Below the pieces are notes generated by a model. It did not search any database. It worked only from the letters and a program-made list of their open reading frames with translations, and was not told where the DNA came from. This document shows positions 42,927-52,013 of a DNA stretch of 64,000 nt, in pieces (the stretch's first letter is position 1; the number at the start of each line of letters is the position of its first letter). Both the position numbers and the translations under genes were made by a program. The DNA is from Mucilaginibacter segetis (GTDB taxonomy: Bacteria; Bacteroidota; Bacteroidia; Sphingobacteriales; Sphingobacteriaceae), in assembly GCF_016522075.1 (NCBI RefSeq), contig NZ_JAEHFW010000001.1:124001-188000 (forward strand), given 5' to 3'.

Positions 42927-43844
42927 ATGAGAAAGAACTTAATGTTTATTGCGATAGCGACCTTAGGGTTGGCGAGTTGCAAAGGAGGATTTAAACAGCT
43001 CGACGGAGGGGTGTTATATAATATCCATGAAGATAAATCGGGACCCACCATTCAGCCGGGCGATTTTATGAGCCTTAACCTGATCATGAAAACCGAAGGC
43101 GATTCGGTGTTGGGAAGTACTTATGAAATAGGTACCCCATCAACCAACGTAATGCCCAAAGAGCAGCGAAAAGGTGATATCACCGCCGCATTTTTAAAAC
43201 TAAGCGAGGGCGACAGCGCAACTGTAAAATTAACTATCGATTCTATATTGAAAAAAGGAGTACCTCGTCCTCCGGGCATCAAAGGCAAATACATTGTTTA
43301 TGAAGTTAAGGTAGAAAAGGTTATCCCTAAAGGTAATTTAACCGATTCTGTTTTTCAGGCAAAAATATCAGATTATCTTAAGGCTGAGGCCGATAAAATT
43401 AAAGCTGCTGAACCTGCTAAGCTTAAGAAATATGTTGAGGATAATAAGCTGAAGACCACTATTACACCTTCAGGTTTGCAATATGTGATTACTAAACCTG
43501 GTACAGGGCCAACTGCTGCTAATGGCGATACTGCCGTTGTAAATTATACCTGCAAATTATTAAGCGGTAAATTTATACAAAGCAGTATAAAGGAAGTGGC
43601 TATTAAAGAAAAAGCGCAGATTGATCCGAGGCAGCCGTTTGAGCCGATACATATTCCAATTGGCGAGGGCAAAGTAATAAAAGGTTGGGACGAAGGTCTG
43701 CTTTTATTAAACAAAGGCGCTAAAGCTACATTTATCATACCATCTAATTTGGCGTGGGATGAACAGGGTGCACCTTCAATACCACCGTATTCACCGGTAG
43801 TATTTGATGTGGAAATGGTGGATATTATTCATCCAAAAAAATAA
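42927..43844 (+). CDS. FKBP-type peptidyl-prolyl isomerase lipoprotein, partly degenerate site
   Basis: A 305-residue lipoprotein (MRKNLMFIAIATLGLASC; lipobox LASC). It has a degenerate FKBP-like N-terminal domain (about 40-135) and a better preserved C-terminal FKBP domain (about 185-305: KPGTGPTAANGDTAVVNYT, IPIGEGKVIKGWDEGLLLL, KATFIIPS). The YTG...FD pair that lines the active site is replaced (YTC and IQ), and the PSxLAYG flap reads PSNLAWDEQ, so prolyl isomerase activity is probably weak and a chaperone role more likely. Tandem with a second, more canonical FKBP. Confidence 0.88.
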   Translation: MRKNLMFIAIATLGLASCKGGFKQLDGGVLYNIHEDKSGPTIQPGDFMSLNLIMKTEGDSVLGSTYEIGTPSTNVMPKEQRKGDITAAFLKLSEGDSATVKLTIDSILKKGVPRPPGIKGKYIVYEVKVEKVIPKGNLTDSVFQAKISDYLKAEADKIKAAEPAKLKKYVEDNKLKTTITPSGLQYVITKPGTGPTAANGDTAVVNYTCKLLSGKFIQSSIKEVAIKEKAQIDPRQPFEPIHIPIGEGKVIKGWDEGLLLLNKGAKATFIIPSNLAWDEQGAPSIPPYSPVVFDVEMVDIIHPKK

Positions 43845-43859
43845 TTAATAAATCTTTAT

Positions 43860-43892
43860 TAGCCTCCGGTATATTATGCCGGAGGCTTTTTA
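43860..43892 (+). terminator. Terminator or attenuator between the two FKBP genes
   Basis: AGCCTCCGG pairs perfectly with CCGGAGGCT over a 9-base loop, followed by TTTTTA. The T tract ends about four bases before the second FKBP's ATG at 43897. Confidence 0.85.
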
Positions 43893-43896
43893 TTAT

Positions 43897-44889
43897 ATGA
43901 AAAAGTCGATTTATATCTTATTGATCTGTTGTGCGGCCATCGCATCAGTTAATGCCCAGGATGTACAAAAAAACATTAACGGAACGTTATGCAAAATTGT
44001 ATCCCCTAACAGTGGCGAAAAAATAAAGTTGAATGATGTAATAACTTTTAATGTTTCGCAAACCACCGAAAATGATTCTGTGCTTTTTAGCACTTACTTG
44101 ATTGGCCAGCCGGTTAAGGTACAGGTGCACCCTTCGAGCAATCCTGGCGATCTGATGGATGTTTTTCAACAATTAACCGCTAATGATAGCGCCGTTGTTA
44201 AAGTGCCTGTTGATTCGGTTTTTAAAGGGCATGAAGATGCAATGCCGTCTTTTTTATCAAAGGGCAGTAATCTGTTGTTTAAACTGAAGATTGAAAAGGT
44301 ACAAACATTAGAGGAGGCTATAAACGAGCGAAATGCCGAAACGGAAAAATATAAGGCGGCCCAAACTGCTTTAGGTGATGCATATATAAAAAGCCATTCA
44401 CTTGTTGTGCAAACTACACCGTCCGGTTTAAAATATGCTGTTATAAAAAAAGGGCCTGGCCCCAAACCAGTAGCGGGCGATACGGTGGAAGTAAATTATA
44501 CCGGCCGTACGGCCGAGGGGAAAGTTTTTGATTCCAGTATAGAATCTGTTGCTAAACAAGCCGGACTGGAGCAACCGGGCCGAACTTATGAGCCTATAAA
44601 ATTTGTGGTAGGTCAACAGGAAGTGATAAAAGGATGGGATGAGGGGCTGCTTTTATTGAACGGCGGATCTAAGGCCACATTTATCATCCCTTCAGATCTT
44701 GCCTATGGCGAACGTGGGGCAGGTGAGGATATTGCTCCATATAGCACTCTTGTTTTTGATGTCGAGCTTATAAAAGTTATAAAGCCGGGTAAGGCAGCAG
44801 TAAAAGCGGTAGCCAAGCCGATAGTAAAACCTGCAGTAAAATCAAAAACACCTGCTAAAAAGCGGACTCCTGTAAAAACTAAAAACTAA
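43897..44889 (+). CDS. Canonical exported FKBP-type peptidyl-prolyl isomerase
   Basis: A 330-residue protein from the ATG at 43897 (MKKSIYILLICCAAIASVNAQ signal peptide). The earlier ATG at 43876 lies inside the hairpin and would spoil the signal. The C-terminal FKBP domain is intact: VNYTGRTAEGKVFDSS, FVVGQQEVIKGWDEGLLLLNGG and IIPSDLAYGERGAG. The last 40 residues are a Lys/Ala/Pro-rich tail. It is homologous over its whole length to the preceding gene, so the pair arose by duplication. Periplasmic protein folding is its likely task. Confidence 0.92.
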   Translation: MKKSIYILLICCAAIASVNAQDVQKNINGTLCKIVSPNSGEKIKLNDVITFNVSQTTENDSVLFSTYLIGQPVKVQVHPSSNPGDLMDVFQQLTANDSAVVKVPVDSVFKGHEDAMPSFLSKGSNLLFKLKIEKVQTLEEAINERNAETEKYKAAQTALGDAYIKSHSLVVQTTPSGLKYAVIKKGPGPKPVAGDTVEVNYTGRTAEGKVFDSSIESVAKQAGLEQPGRTYEPIKFVVGQQEVIKGWDEGLLLLNGGSKATFIIPSDLAYGERGAGEDIAPYSTLVFDVELIKVIKPGKAAVKAVAKPIVKPAVKSKTPAKKRTPVKTKN

Positions 44890-44899
44890 AAAAATTAAT

Positions 44900-44936
44900 A
44901 AGAAAGCCTTCCTTAAAAGAAGGCTTTCTTATTTTT
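44900..44936 (+). terminator. Terminator after the FKBP pair
   Basis: AAGAAAGCCTTC pairs perfectly with GAAGGCTTTCTT over a 7-base loop, then ATTTTT. It stops just 6 bases before the tatD start. Confidence 0.88.
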
Positions 44937-44941
44937 ACAGC

Positions 44942-45709
44942 ATGGTATTAACAGACACACATACCCATTTGTATTATGAAACTATAGATGAAAAGCAAAT
45001 AGCTTTGATGGATCGTTGTTTAGATAGCGGTGTATCGCGCTTATTTTTGCCTAATGTTGATGCAGCATCTGTTTTATTTATTAATAAGTTAGTAAATGCT
45101 TATCCTGCCAATTGTTATGCCATGCTTGGTTTACACCCCTGCTCAGTTAAGCCCGGGTGGGAGCAGGAACTGGATACAATTATGGCCGGTGTTGATCTGT
45201 TTAAGATATATGCCGTAGGCGAAATAGGAATTGACCTGTATTGGGATAAAACCTTTTTGGATGAACAGGTAGCTGCTTTTAAAAAGCAGATAAGTTTAGC
45301 TAAACAGTTGAATTTACCCATTGTGATACATTGCCGAGATGCCTTTAACGAGGTTTATGAAGTTTTACAGCAGGAAAAAGACGAAAAACTGCGTGGAATA
45401 TTTCATTGTTTCACCGGAACACTAGAACAGGCCGAAAAGATTATAGATTTAGGATTTTATTTAGGAATTGGCGGAGTATTGACCTATAAAAATGCCGGTT
45501 TGGATAAAATTTTACCACAAATTGATTTAAAGAATATAGTTTTAGAGACTGATTCTCCGTACCTTTCACCCGTTCCGTTTCGGGGTAAACCGAATGAAAG
45601 CTCTTATTTAACATACGTTGCACAAAAGGTTGCGGAACTGCATCAAACAACTGTGGAGCATGTGGCGCAGATAACCACAGCAAATTCAAAGTTAATATTT
45701 GATGTATAA
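44942..45709 (+). CDS. tatD: TatD-family deoxyribonuclease
   Basis: A 255-residue TIM-barrel metal hydrolase with DTHTHLYYE (HxH), GEIGIDLYWD (Glu), IHCRDAF (His), FHCFTG (His) and LETDSPYL (Asp) in order. TatD proteins are Mg-dependent 3'-exonucleases involved in DNA repair and degradation. Here the gene is about 40 bases before ansA, and terminators separate both from the FKBP pair. Confidence 0.92.
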   Translation: MVLTDTHTHLYYETIDEKQIALMDRCLDSGVSRLFLPNVDAASVLFINKLVNAYPANCYAMLGLHPCSVKPGWEQELDTIMAGVDLFKIYAVGEIGIDLYWDKTFLDEQVAAFKKQISLAKQLNLPIVIHCRDAFNEVYEVLQQEKDEKLRGIFHCFTGTLEQAEKIIDLGFYLGIGGVLTYKNAGLDKILPQIDLKNIVLETDSPYLSPVPFRGKPNESSYLTYVAQKVAELHQTTVEHVAQITTANSKLIFDV

Positions 45710-45746
45710 ATAGGATATTTTATTTTTATAGTATAAACCTGATTTA

Positions 45747-46766
45747 ATGAGCCAAATACTGATCATCTATACCGGTGGCACCATAGGTATGATGAGCGAT
45801 CCTGTTACTAAGTCACTTGTCCCTATCAATTTTGAGCAGATAATGGATAATGTGCCTGAATTGGAAAAACTTAATTGTAAAATTAAGGTGCATTCTTTTG
45901 AGCAGATCATTGATTCCTCTAACATGAACCCCGCTGTGTGGAGCGAACTGGCAGGTTTAATTGAAGCTAATTACGACGATGTTGACGGATACGTAATTTT
46001 GCACGGATCGGATACGATGGCTTTTACGGCTTCGGCATTAAGTTTTATGCTGCAAAATCTTAACAAACCGGTAATTTTCACGGGTTCCCAATTGCCAATA
46101 AGCGCTGTACGTACAGATGCAAAGGAAAATCTGATGACAGCCATTGAAATAGCCAAGGCTAAAAAGAACGGTCACTCCCGCGTACCGGAGGTTTGTATCT
46201 ATTTTGATTATAAGCTATTCAGGGGCAACCGCGCGTTTAAGTATAATTCATCCAAATTTGAAGCCTTCCGTTCGCCTAACTACCCTATTTTAGCAGAATC
46301 CGGGGTACATTTGCGTTTTAGTGCTAATGATATAAGGCAACCCGGCGAAGGGCCGCTTAAAGTGCATAATAATTTAGTGAGCGATGTAGCTGTGTTAAAA
46401 TTATATCCGGGCATAAGCGCTAAGGTGGTAGAAACCATACTTTCGGCAGATGTACGTGGCATTGTAATGGAAACATTTGGGGCCGGAAACACCACTACCG
46501 ATAGTTGGTTTATTGACTTGCTTAAGAACGCTATTGATAACGGAAAGGTTATACTGGATATATCACAATGTAAAGTGGGCACAGTGGAACTTGGCCGTTA
46601 CGATACCAGCAAACAGTTAAAGGATATAGGCGTAGCCAACGGATATGATATGACCTATGAAGCTGCTGTAACCAAAATGATGTACCTGTTGGGCGAGATA
46701 GCCGACCCTAAAGAGGTTAAGGAATGCCTGGAGCAGGACCTGCGCGGCGAGCTTTCGGAATCTTAA
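45747..46766 (+). CDS. ansA: Type I asparaginase
   Basis: A 339-residue enzyme hydrolysing L-asparagine to aspartate and ammonia. The two nucleophilic threonines are in IYTGGTIGM and HGSDTMAFTA, with ITGSQLP-like FTGSQLPISAVRTDA after them. No signal peptide, so the cytosolic type I form. Its stop and that of the LytTR regulator on the other strand share a TTAA, so the two coding sequences overlap by 4 bases tail to tail. Confidence 0.94.
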   Translation: MSQILIIYTGGTIGMMSDPVTKSLVPINFEQIMDNVPELEKLNCKIKVHSFEQIIDSSNMNPAVWSELAGLIEANYDDVDGYVILHGSDTMAFTASALSFMLQNLNKPVIFTGSQLPISAVRTDAKENLMTAIEIAKAKKNGHSRVPEVCIYFDYKLFRGNRAFKYNSSKFEAFRSPNYPILAESGVHLRFSANDIRQPGEGPLKVHNNLVSDVAVLKLYPGISAKVVETILSADVRGIVMETFGAGNTTTDSWFIDLLKNAIDNGKVILDISQCKVGTVELGRYDTSKQLKDIGVANGYDMTYEAAVTKMMYLLGEIADPKEVKECLEQDLRGELSES

Positions 46767-47473
46767 AATATTCGCTGTCGTATCAATTGCATAAAGCCTT
46801 CCCGGAATTTTTCGCTGACGGGTATTTGCTTATTGCCGATATAGATATGGTTATCCTGAAATTTCCGGAGCAATTTGGTGTTAACAATGTACGAGTTATG
46901 TACCCGCACAAACGGGGGAGATAGCTGTTCATCAATATCTTTTAACCGGCGATATAGCAATATTTCTTCGTTAGCAGTTACCAGTCTTACATATTCCTTT
47001 TCACCCTCGAAATATAAAACTTCCTCCAATAGTACCTTTCGTAGTGTTTTACCCGATTTTACAAAAAAGTAGTTCGATTCATCCGGTTCTCCAGTTTTTT
47101 GAACAAGCGGAATTTTTTCAAAAGCGGCTTCTATTTTTTTTACCGATGCTAAAAAACGTTTGAGTGTAATTGGTTTAAGCAGGTAATCAATAGTTTGGTA
47201 GGTATAACTTTCAGCCGCATATTCGGCATATGCTGTTGTAAAAACTATGCGCGTTTCAGTGGGGAGCAAGCCTGCCAGTTCCATACCACTTAGCTGAGGC
47301 ATGTTAATATCCAGGAATATAAGATCGGCCTGTTGCTTTTTAAAAAATGCAATCGCCTCAAGCGCATTATAACATTTTCCCACAAGCTGCCATCCTGTGG
47401 TTTGCCCAATAAGCACTTCCAATAAGTTTACCGCGTTTGGCTCATCATCAACTATTATGCACTTTAAATTCAT
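46763..47473 (-). CDS. LytTR-family response regulator
   Basis: A 236-residue regulator with a receiver domain (IVDDEPNAVNLLEVL; phospho-acceptor Asp in IFLDINMPQLSGMEL) and a LytTR DNA-binding domain (YFFVKSGKTLRKVLLEEVLYFEGEKEYVRLVTANEEILLYRRLKDIDEQL, then VRVHNSYIVNTKLL). LytTR domains bind direct repeats in promoter regions. It follows its kinase with a 4-base overlap and is probably the partner of that LytS-type kinase. Confidence 0.93.
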   Translation of the reverse strand: MNLKCIIVDDEPNAVNLLEVLIGQTTGWQLVGKCYNALEAIAFFKKQQADLIFLDINMPQLSGMELAGLLPTETRIVFTTAYAEYAAESYTYQTIDYLLKPITLKRFLASVKKIEAAFEKIPLVQKTGEPDESNYFFVKSGKTLRKVLLEEVLYFEGEKEYVRLVTANEEILLYRRLKDIDEQLSPPFVRVHNSYIVNTKLLRKFQDNHIYIGNKQIPVSEKFREGFMQLIRQRIF

Positions 47474-48489
47474 ATCATCGGAATATTTAAATATGCGGAA
47501 AAAATGCTGCGGGTGCTTTCTGTAATCAGTTCAAAATCTTTTTGGTATAATAATTCGAGCCGTCGGCGTAGATTCTCAATCCCAAACCCATTGAATGAAT
47601 TATCCTTCTGCTTTTGAGGCAGGGTGTTCGTAGTGCTAAATATTAAACGATCATCTTTAATAAGTAAACTTATTTCAACCTTATTGGTACTGCTGGTTTT
47701 ATCAATGCCATGTTTAAAAATATTTTCAACAAAAGTCATTAACAGCATAGGCGGAATACTTAAGGCTGCGTCGCAGTTTTTTGTAAAGCTGATTTCTATA
47801 TCATACTTTATACGGATCTTCTCCAGTGCAATATAATTTTCAATAAATTGAATTTCGGTTGACAGGGATGTTTTTTGTTTCGGACTTTCATCAACAAAGT
47901 ACCGCATAATGTCGGCTAAACGCTCAATAAGTCCGGCAGTTCGTGGCGCCTCCACGTAGGCTTCGTAATAAATATTATTAAGTGTATTAAACAAAAAATG
48001 AGGTTGCACCTGCGATTTTAGCAGATTAAGCTCGGCTTGAGTTTTTTGTGCGGCCATATCTTCCGCCTGTTGTTTTAAACTGAAATAAGCTATGGCAATA
48101 CGAAAGATAAAACTCAGCAAAAATACCATTACCCCGCCTATTACAAAGCTGCTTACAGCTTTCCAATTCATTGGCTCGGGGTTTTTAGCAAATAAGGCGT
48201 TATAAATATTAAGCGTAATAACGGTTCTTATTAAGCCTACCGCAAACAGGAACAGAATAATCGCCAATACATATAGCGTTATTTTGCCTTTTTGATACAG
48301 CCGGGGGAACAGCCACGAAATATTACCATAAATAATTGCCGCGTAAAACGATGTGCTTAATATGGCGTAAACTATAGCTTGCGCAAAACCATCCATTGGC
48401 ACCAGTGAAAGCATCACTACTAAAAACACGAATACCCAAACCAGCCATTGTAACTGTGTTATGGTTGGCTTGTCCTTAAACAATTGCAT
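47470..48489 (-). CDS. LytS/YpdA-type sensor histidine kinase
   Basis: A 339-residue kinase with four predicted membrane helices in the first 135 residues (for example LVWVFVFLVVMLSLVPM and LYVLAIILFLFAVGLI) and no extra sensory domain. The His_kinase domain has the phospho-acceptor in LKSQVQPHFLFNTLNNIYYE; the ATPase lobe has PPMLLMTFVENIFKHGI and NGFGIENLRRRLELLY. The signal may be read by the membrane region itself. Coupled to the LytTR gene by an ATGA overlap. The 231-base gap before the next gene contains a direct repeat. Confidence 0.92.
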   Translation of the reverse strand: MQLFKDKPTITQLQWLVWVFVFLVVMLSLVPMDGFAQAIVYAILSTSFYAAIIYGNISWLFPRLYQKGKITLYVLAIILFLFAVGLIRTVITLNIYNALFAKNPEPMNWKAVSSFVIGGVMVFLLSFIFRIAIAYFSLKQQAEDMAAQKTQAELNLLKSQVQPHFLFNTLNNIYYEAYVEAPRTAGLIERLADIMRYFVDESPKQKTSLSTEIQFIENYIALEKIRIKYDIEISFTKNCDAALSIPPMLLMTFVENIFKHGIDKTSSTNKVEISLLIKDDRLIFSTTNTLPQKQKDNSFNGFGIENLRRRLELLYQKDFELITESTRSIFSAYLNIPMI

Positions 48490-48613
48490 AGTTAAAATTA
48501 CAAAGGATTTTTATAGTTAGCCTATTATTTAAACAGCACCCCGCAAATTTTCAATCGATACCGTTTTTTTCAATGGATGGGTTAAACATCTGTTAAAAGT
48601 GTACGCGTTTAAA

Positions 48614-48645
48614 AATTACCAGTGTTTATTAAATACTAATTACCA
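48614..48645. repeat. Direct repeat AATTACCA 24 bases apart
   Basis: AATTACCA occurs at 48614-48621 and again at 48638-48645 in the divergent gap between the kinase gene and a secreted-protein gene. The spacing of just over two helical turns is close to that of LytTR sites, so it could be the site of the adjacent regulator. Confidence 0.4.
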
Positions 48646-48720
48646 AGGATTGAAATGAATTTGAGCAGGACACTACACATTGCAGTTTTACGATAATTAA
48701 TAACGTAATCTATTTAAATC

Positions 48721-49536
48721 ATGAAAGCATCTTCACTCTTCATTAAAATTTTATATGTCACATTAACCGTGCTGTTCTTTTCCGGAAAGCCGCAAGTTGC
48801 CGCTGCGCAAACTGATACCATACGGATGGGCGATAAACGTTTTAATACTTCATCTTTAAAGCCGGGCTTAAGGCAATATCTGGTTTATTTCCAAAGTTCA
48901 AAAAAACCAAAGAGTTTGGTTTTTTGGTTATGGCTGCGTAATACGCAGATACAAACCAAAAACGGACAAAAAGTATTTGTAACTACCCAAAACTGGTATG
49001 GAAGCGATACTACAAGTTACCGTACGGTATATTCTATAAACAGATTAAAAGATTTTGCTCCTGTTTATCATTCAGAAACGGTGGCGGGTAAAAAGCGCTC
49101 ATATAATTGGTCTGCCAGTAAAATTACCGGTGCCGACAGCGTGGTGCAAAATACCGTAAAAGATTTTTCGCTTGACTTTGCTGCACCAAACTTTAACTGG
49201 AACCTTGATATAGAAACTTTCGAGATGTTGCCGCTGGCCGCTGGGAAAATATTCGCCATTAATTTTTATGATGCCGGTTATGGTAAGCCTCAATATACTA
49301 TTTATAAGGTAATTGGCAGCGAGGTGATAAGTACACTGGATAACCAACAGGTAGATTGCTGGAAACTATTTACCGAAAGCGAACATAATGGCGCACACTA
49401 TACCGAAACTTTTTGGATAAGTAAAAAGGGCCATGAATTTTTAAAAGAAGAAGATAGCTTTGGTGGCGGCTATCGTTATAAAGTTAAACTACCCGGAGCA
49501 GCAGTAAATATTGTGAACCGTTTTGCTGAAAAATAA
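48721..49536 (+). CDS. Exported protein of unknown function
   Basis: A 271-residue protein with a signal peptide (MKASSLFIKILYVTLTVLFFSGKPQVAAAQ). The mature part is beta-rich (SLVFWLWLRNTQIQTKNGQKVFVTTQNW, AGKIFAINFYDAGYGKPQYTIYKVIGSEVI, TETFWISKKGHEFLKEEDSFGGGYRYKVKL) and resembles the DUF3108-like lipocalin-type fold of periplasmic proteins; this is a guess from pattern. It is divergent from the LytS-type kinase and may be its target. It ends in a clear terminator, so it is separate from the next operon. Confidence 0.7.
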   Translation: MKASSLFIKILYVTLTVLFFSGKPQVAAAQTDTIRMGDKRFNTSSLKPGLRQYLVYFQSSKKPKSLVFWLWLRNTQIQTKNGQKVFVTTQNWYGSDTTSYRTVYSINRLKDFAPVYHSETVAGKKRSYNWSASKITGADSVVQNTVKDFSLDFAAPNFNWNLDIETFEMLPLAAGKIFAINFYDAGYGKPQYTIYKVIGSEVISTLDNQQVDCWKLFTESEHNGAHYTETFWISKKGHEFLKEEDSFGGGYRYKVKLPGAAVNIVNRFAEK

Positions 49537-49557
49537 AGCAGGCTATATTTGATACTG

Positions 49558-49588
49558 AAAGCGATGACGTAAGCCATCGCTTTTTTTA
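49558..49588 (+). terminator. Terminator after the 48.7 kb secreted-protein gene
   Basis: AAAGCGATG and CATCGCTTT form a 9-bp stem around an 8-base loop, followed by a run of Ts. Confidence 0.85.
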
Positions 49589-49679
49589 TATTTAGGGATA
49601 AAATTAAATTTTTTGAAATGGCATAGGGGTAAAACTGGCTGATGTTGTATTAAGGGGGTAAAACAAACATATACCTACC

Positions 49680-50366
49680 ATGATACCAGCATTAATAATT
49701 TGGCTCTTTAAAAAATATGCAACACCGCTGCTCAACCGCCGCAGGCAAAATAAAAAATACACCAGCTTAAGATCAGTAAAAACAGTAACTGCTGTAATGT
49801 TAATGATGTTAACTTTAAGTTTACCGTTGTTCGCACAGGAGCAGACGGTGAAATATAATGTATTGAAAGGTAATAAAGTGGTGGGCTGTCTGGACCTTTA
49901 TAAAAAGAGGAACGGCAACAACCTTTATCTTAAAATGATATCGGAAGTAAAAGTTAAATTTATATTCAGCATAAATGTTTTTTGTAATGAGGAATCATTG
50001 TTTCAGGACGGAAAACTGATGAGTTCGCATGTTTTACGCAAAGTGAACGGTAAAGAAAAAGCCAACCGCCAAACACTGGCTGCCGATGAAGGGTATAAAA
50101 CTATAGCCGAAGGCAAAAGCGGCATTTTAAACGCAACTACCATTAACAATAATCTGATGTTATTGTATTGTTGTGAGCCTAAGGATAATGCTCAGGTATA
50201 TTCTGATAACTTTCAGCAATTTTTAAGAGTGAAGCAAACCGGGGATCACGTTTACCGTATTGATCTGCCAGATGGTAATTACAATTATTATTCGTACACT
50301 AACGGAATTTGTAGTAAAGTTGACATTCATCATTCATTATATACTATCCAAATAAAACTGGTATAA
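49680..50366 (+). CDS. Exported protein, DUF6134-like, first gene of the sigma/FecR cassette
   Basis: A 228-residue protein. Residues 33-53 (VKTVTAVMLMMLTLSLPLFAQ) look like a signal peptide that follows a basic stretch, so either the first ATG gives a long leader or translation starts later (for example near residue 40). The mature part is beta-rich (VKYNVLKGNKVVGCLDLYKKRNGNNLYLKMISEVKVKFIFSINV and LPDGNYNYYSYTNGICSKVDI) and has the pattern of the DUF6134 family of Bacteroidota, whose function is unknown. It is 11 bases ahead of the ECF sigma gene, so it is probably co-transcribed. Confidence 0.7.
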   Translation: MIPALIIWLFKKYATPLLNRRRQNKKYTSLRSVKTVTAVMLMMLTLSLPLFAQEQTVKYNVLKGNKVVGCLDLYKKRNGNNLYLKMISEVKVKFIFSINVFCNEESLFQDGKLMSSHVLRKVNGKEKANRQTLAADEGYKTIAEGKSGILNATTINNNLMLLYCCEPKDNAQVYSDNFQQFLRVKQTGDHVYRIDLPDGNYNYYSYTNGICSKVDIHHSLYTIQIKLV

Positions 50367-50377
50367 AGCAGGTAAAT

Positions 50378-51004
50378 ATGGATATGACCATGAAAGCGGC
50401 TATATTTAACGCATATTTTCACCCTTTTAAAGTGGAATACAGCGATAGCACGGTCATCAATTTACTGAGGCAGGGAAGTGAGAAGGCGTTTGAAAAGGTA
50501 TTTAAAGATCACTTTAAAAATCTGCATGCCTATGCCTTTACCTTTTTAAAAAATGATGAGTTGGCGGAAGAGGTAGTTCAGAATATTTTTTGCCGCGTAT
50601 GGGAAAAACGCGAGCAGCTTAAACCCGATGGTTCATTAAAGGCATACTTGTACCGTGCTGTGCATAATGAATGTTTAAACTATCTTAAACAACAAAAAGT
50701 AAAGGCAACGTTCCAGGTGTATTATGCCGATCAAATGGAGCAAATGGAAGACCATTCTTCAAAAAATGTACTGGCAGGAGAATTAGAGCAGCATATTCAA
50801 AAGGCATTAAATGAGTTGCCGCAGCAGTGCCGTATAATTTTTCAGCTAAGCAGATTTGAACAGCTAAAATATCAACAAATTGCCGACCAGATGGGGCTTT
50901 CAGTGAAAACAATTGAAAACCAAATGGGAAAGGCCTTAAAACTGATGCGTATAAAATTGGCCGAATTTTTAATCATTCTGTTATTTATATTGATTAACCG
51001 GTAA
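50378..51004 (+). CDS. ECF sigma factor, FecI-like (third of three)
   Basis: A 208-residue sigma factor. Region 2 reads FEKVFKDHFKNLHAYAFTFLKNDELAEEVVQNIFCRVWEKREQLKPDGSLKAYLYRAVHNECLNYLK; region 4 reads LNELPQQCRIIFQLSRFEQLKYQQIADQMGLSVKTIENQMGKALKLMR. The C-terminal hydrophobic tail (FLIILLFILINR) is unusual for a soluble sigma factor and could help membrane association with the anti-sigma. It is of the Bacteroidetes FecI/RpoE family that works with FecR. The gap to fecR is 2 bases. Confidence 0.92.
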   Translation: MDMTMKAAIFNAYFHPFKVEYSDSTVINLLRQGSEKAFEKVFKDHFKNLHAYAFTFLKNDELAEEVVQNIFCRVWEKREQLKPDGSLKAYLYRAVHNECLNYLKQQKVKATFQVYYADQMEQMEDHSSKNVLAGELEQHIQKALNELPQQCRIIFQLSRFEQLKYQQIADQMGLSVKTIENQMGKALKLMRIKLAEFLIILLFILINR

Positions 51005-51006
51005 AC

Positions 51007-51993
51007 ATGAGTAACAATAATATCCATATAACTGATGATGTGCTGGTAAAATACCTCGTGGGCGAAGCTACGCCCGAAGAGACCCGTGCAATTTTGGAAT
51101 GGATAAGTACCGGCGATGCCAATAACAAGCATTACGAACAACTAAAGGCGATATGGGATCAAAGTTTGCTGGTAGCCGGCAACAGTACCGTTAACGAGGA
51201 TGCTGCTTTTTTAAGGTTAAAAAGTCGCATTAACAAAGAGCAGTCGGTTGATGCCGGTAATAATAAAAAAATAAGGCCGATAAGATGGCTTGCAGTAGCA
51301 GCTTCTGTCTTGTTAATTTGTACTATTGGTTACTTCGCTGTTAATTACATTATTGGCAGCCGCGTAATGGCCTTAGTGAAGTTGCAAAGCAATAACCGGG
51401 TGCTTATTGATACGCTCCCTGATGGCTCTGTTATCACACTGAATGCTTTATCGAAACTCACCTATCCCGAAAAATTCAGTGGGGATATACGCTCAGTAAG
51501 TTTAGAGGGAGAGGCATTTTTTAAAGTAGCTCCCGATAAAGCTAAACCCTTTATTATTAAGGTTAATGATGTAACGGTTAAAGTGGTGGGTACGTCTTTT
51601 AACATAAAAAGCAGAAATGGGAAAACCGAAGTAGTTGTGGAGACGGGCATTGTAAATGTGAGGAAGGCAGATAACAGCTTAACCTTAAAGCCCGGTGAAA
51701 AAACGGAGGTCGCGAATAATAAGGACGCTTTAGTAAAGGAAACTGTGAACGGTAAATTATACAGCTATTATATTAACCATGAACTAATTTGCGATAATAC
51801 GCCTTTGTATGAACTGGTGCAGGCGCTTAACCAGATATATCATGTTAACATAGTGATAGAAAATAAAGCCTTGATCAATTTGCCCATTACTACAGTTTTT
51901 AAAGATCAATCGCCAGATGAAATATTTAAAGTGATATCGGCCACATTTAATATTACTGTTCAGCACAGGGATGGCACCATTATTTTAAAGTAA
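51007..51993 (+). CDS. FecR-family anti-sigma factor
   Basis: A 328-residue protein with an N-terminal cytosolic DUF4880-like anti-sigma region (DDVLVKYLVGEATPEETRAILEWISTGDANNKHYEQLKAIWDQS), one transmembrane helix (about residues 95-115, WLAVAASVLLICTIGYFAVNYI) and a periplasmic FecR domain (VKLQSNNRVLIDTLPDGSVITLNALSKLTYPEKF, then VSLEGEAFFKVAPDKAKPFII). The C-terminal region has the DUF4974 pattern (LVQALNQIYHVNIVIENKAL). It should receive a signal from the STN domain of the next gene's product and release the sigma factor. Confidence 0.93.
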   Translation: MSNNNIHITDDVLVKYLVGEATPEETRAILEWISTGDANNKHYEQLKAIWDQSLLVAGNSTVNEDAAFLRLKSRINKEQSVDAGNNKKIRPIRWLAVAASVLLICTIGYFAVNYIIGSRVMALVKLQSNNRVLIDTLPDGSVITLNALSKLTYPEKFSGDIRSVSLEGEAFFKVAPDKAKPFIIKVNDVTVKVVGTSFNIKSRNGKTEVVVETGIVNVRKADNSLTLKPGEKTEVANNKDALVKETVNGKLYSYYINHELICDNTPLYELVQALNQIYHVNIVIENKALINLPITTVFKDQSPDEIFKVISATFNITVQHRDGTIILK

Positions 51994-52013
51994 TAAAGCT
52001 TAATATCTAATTA

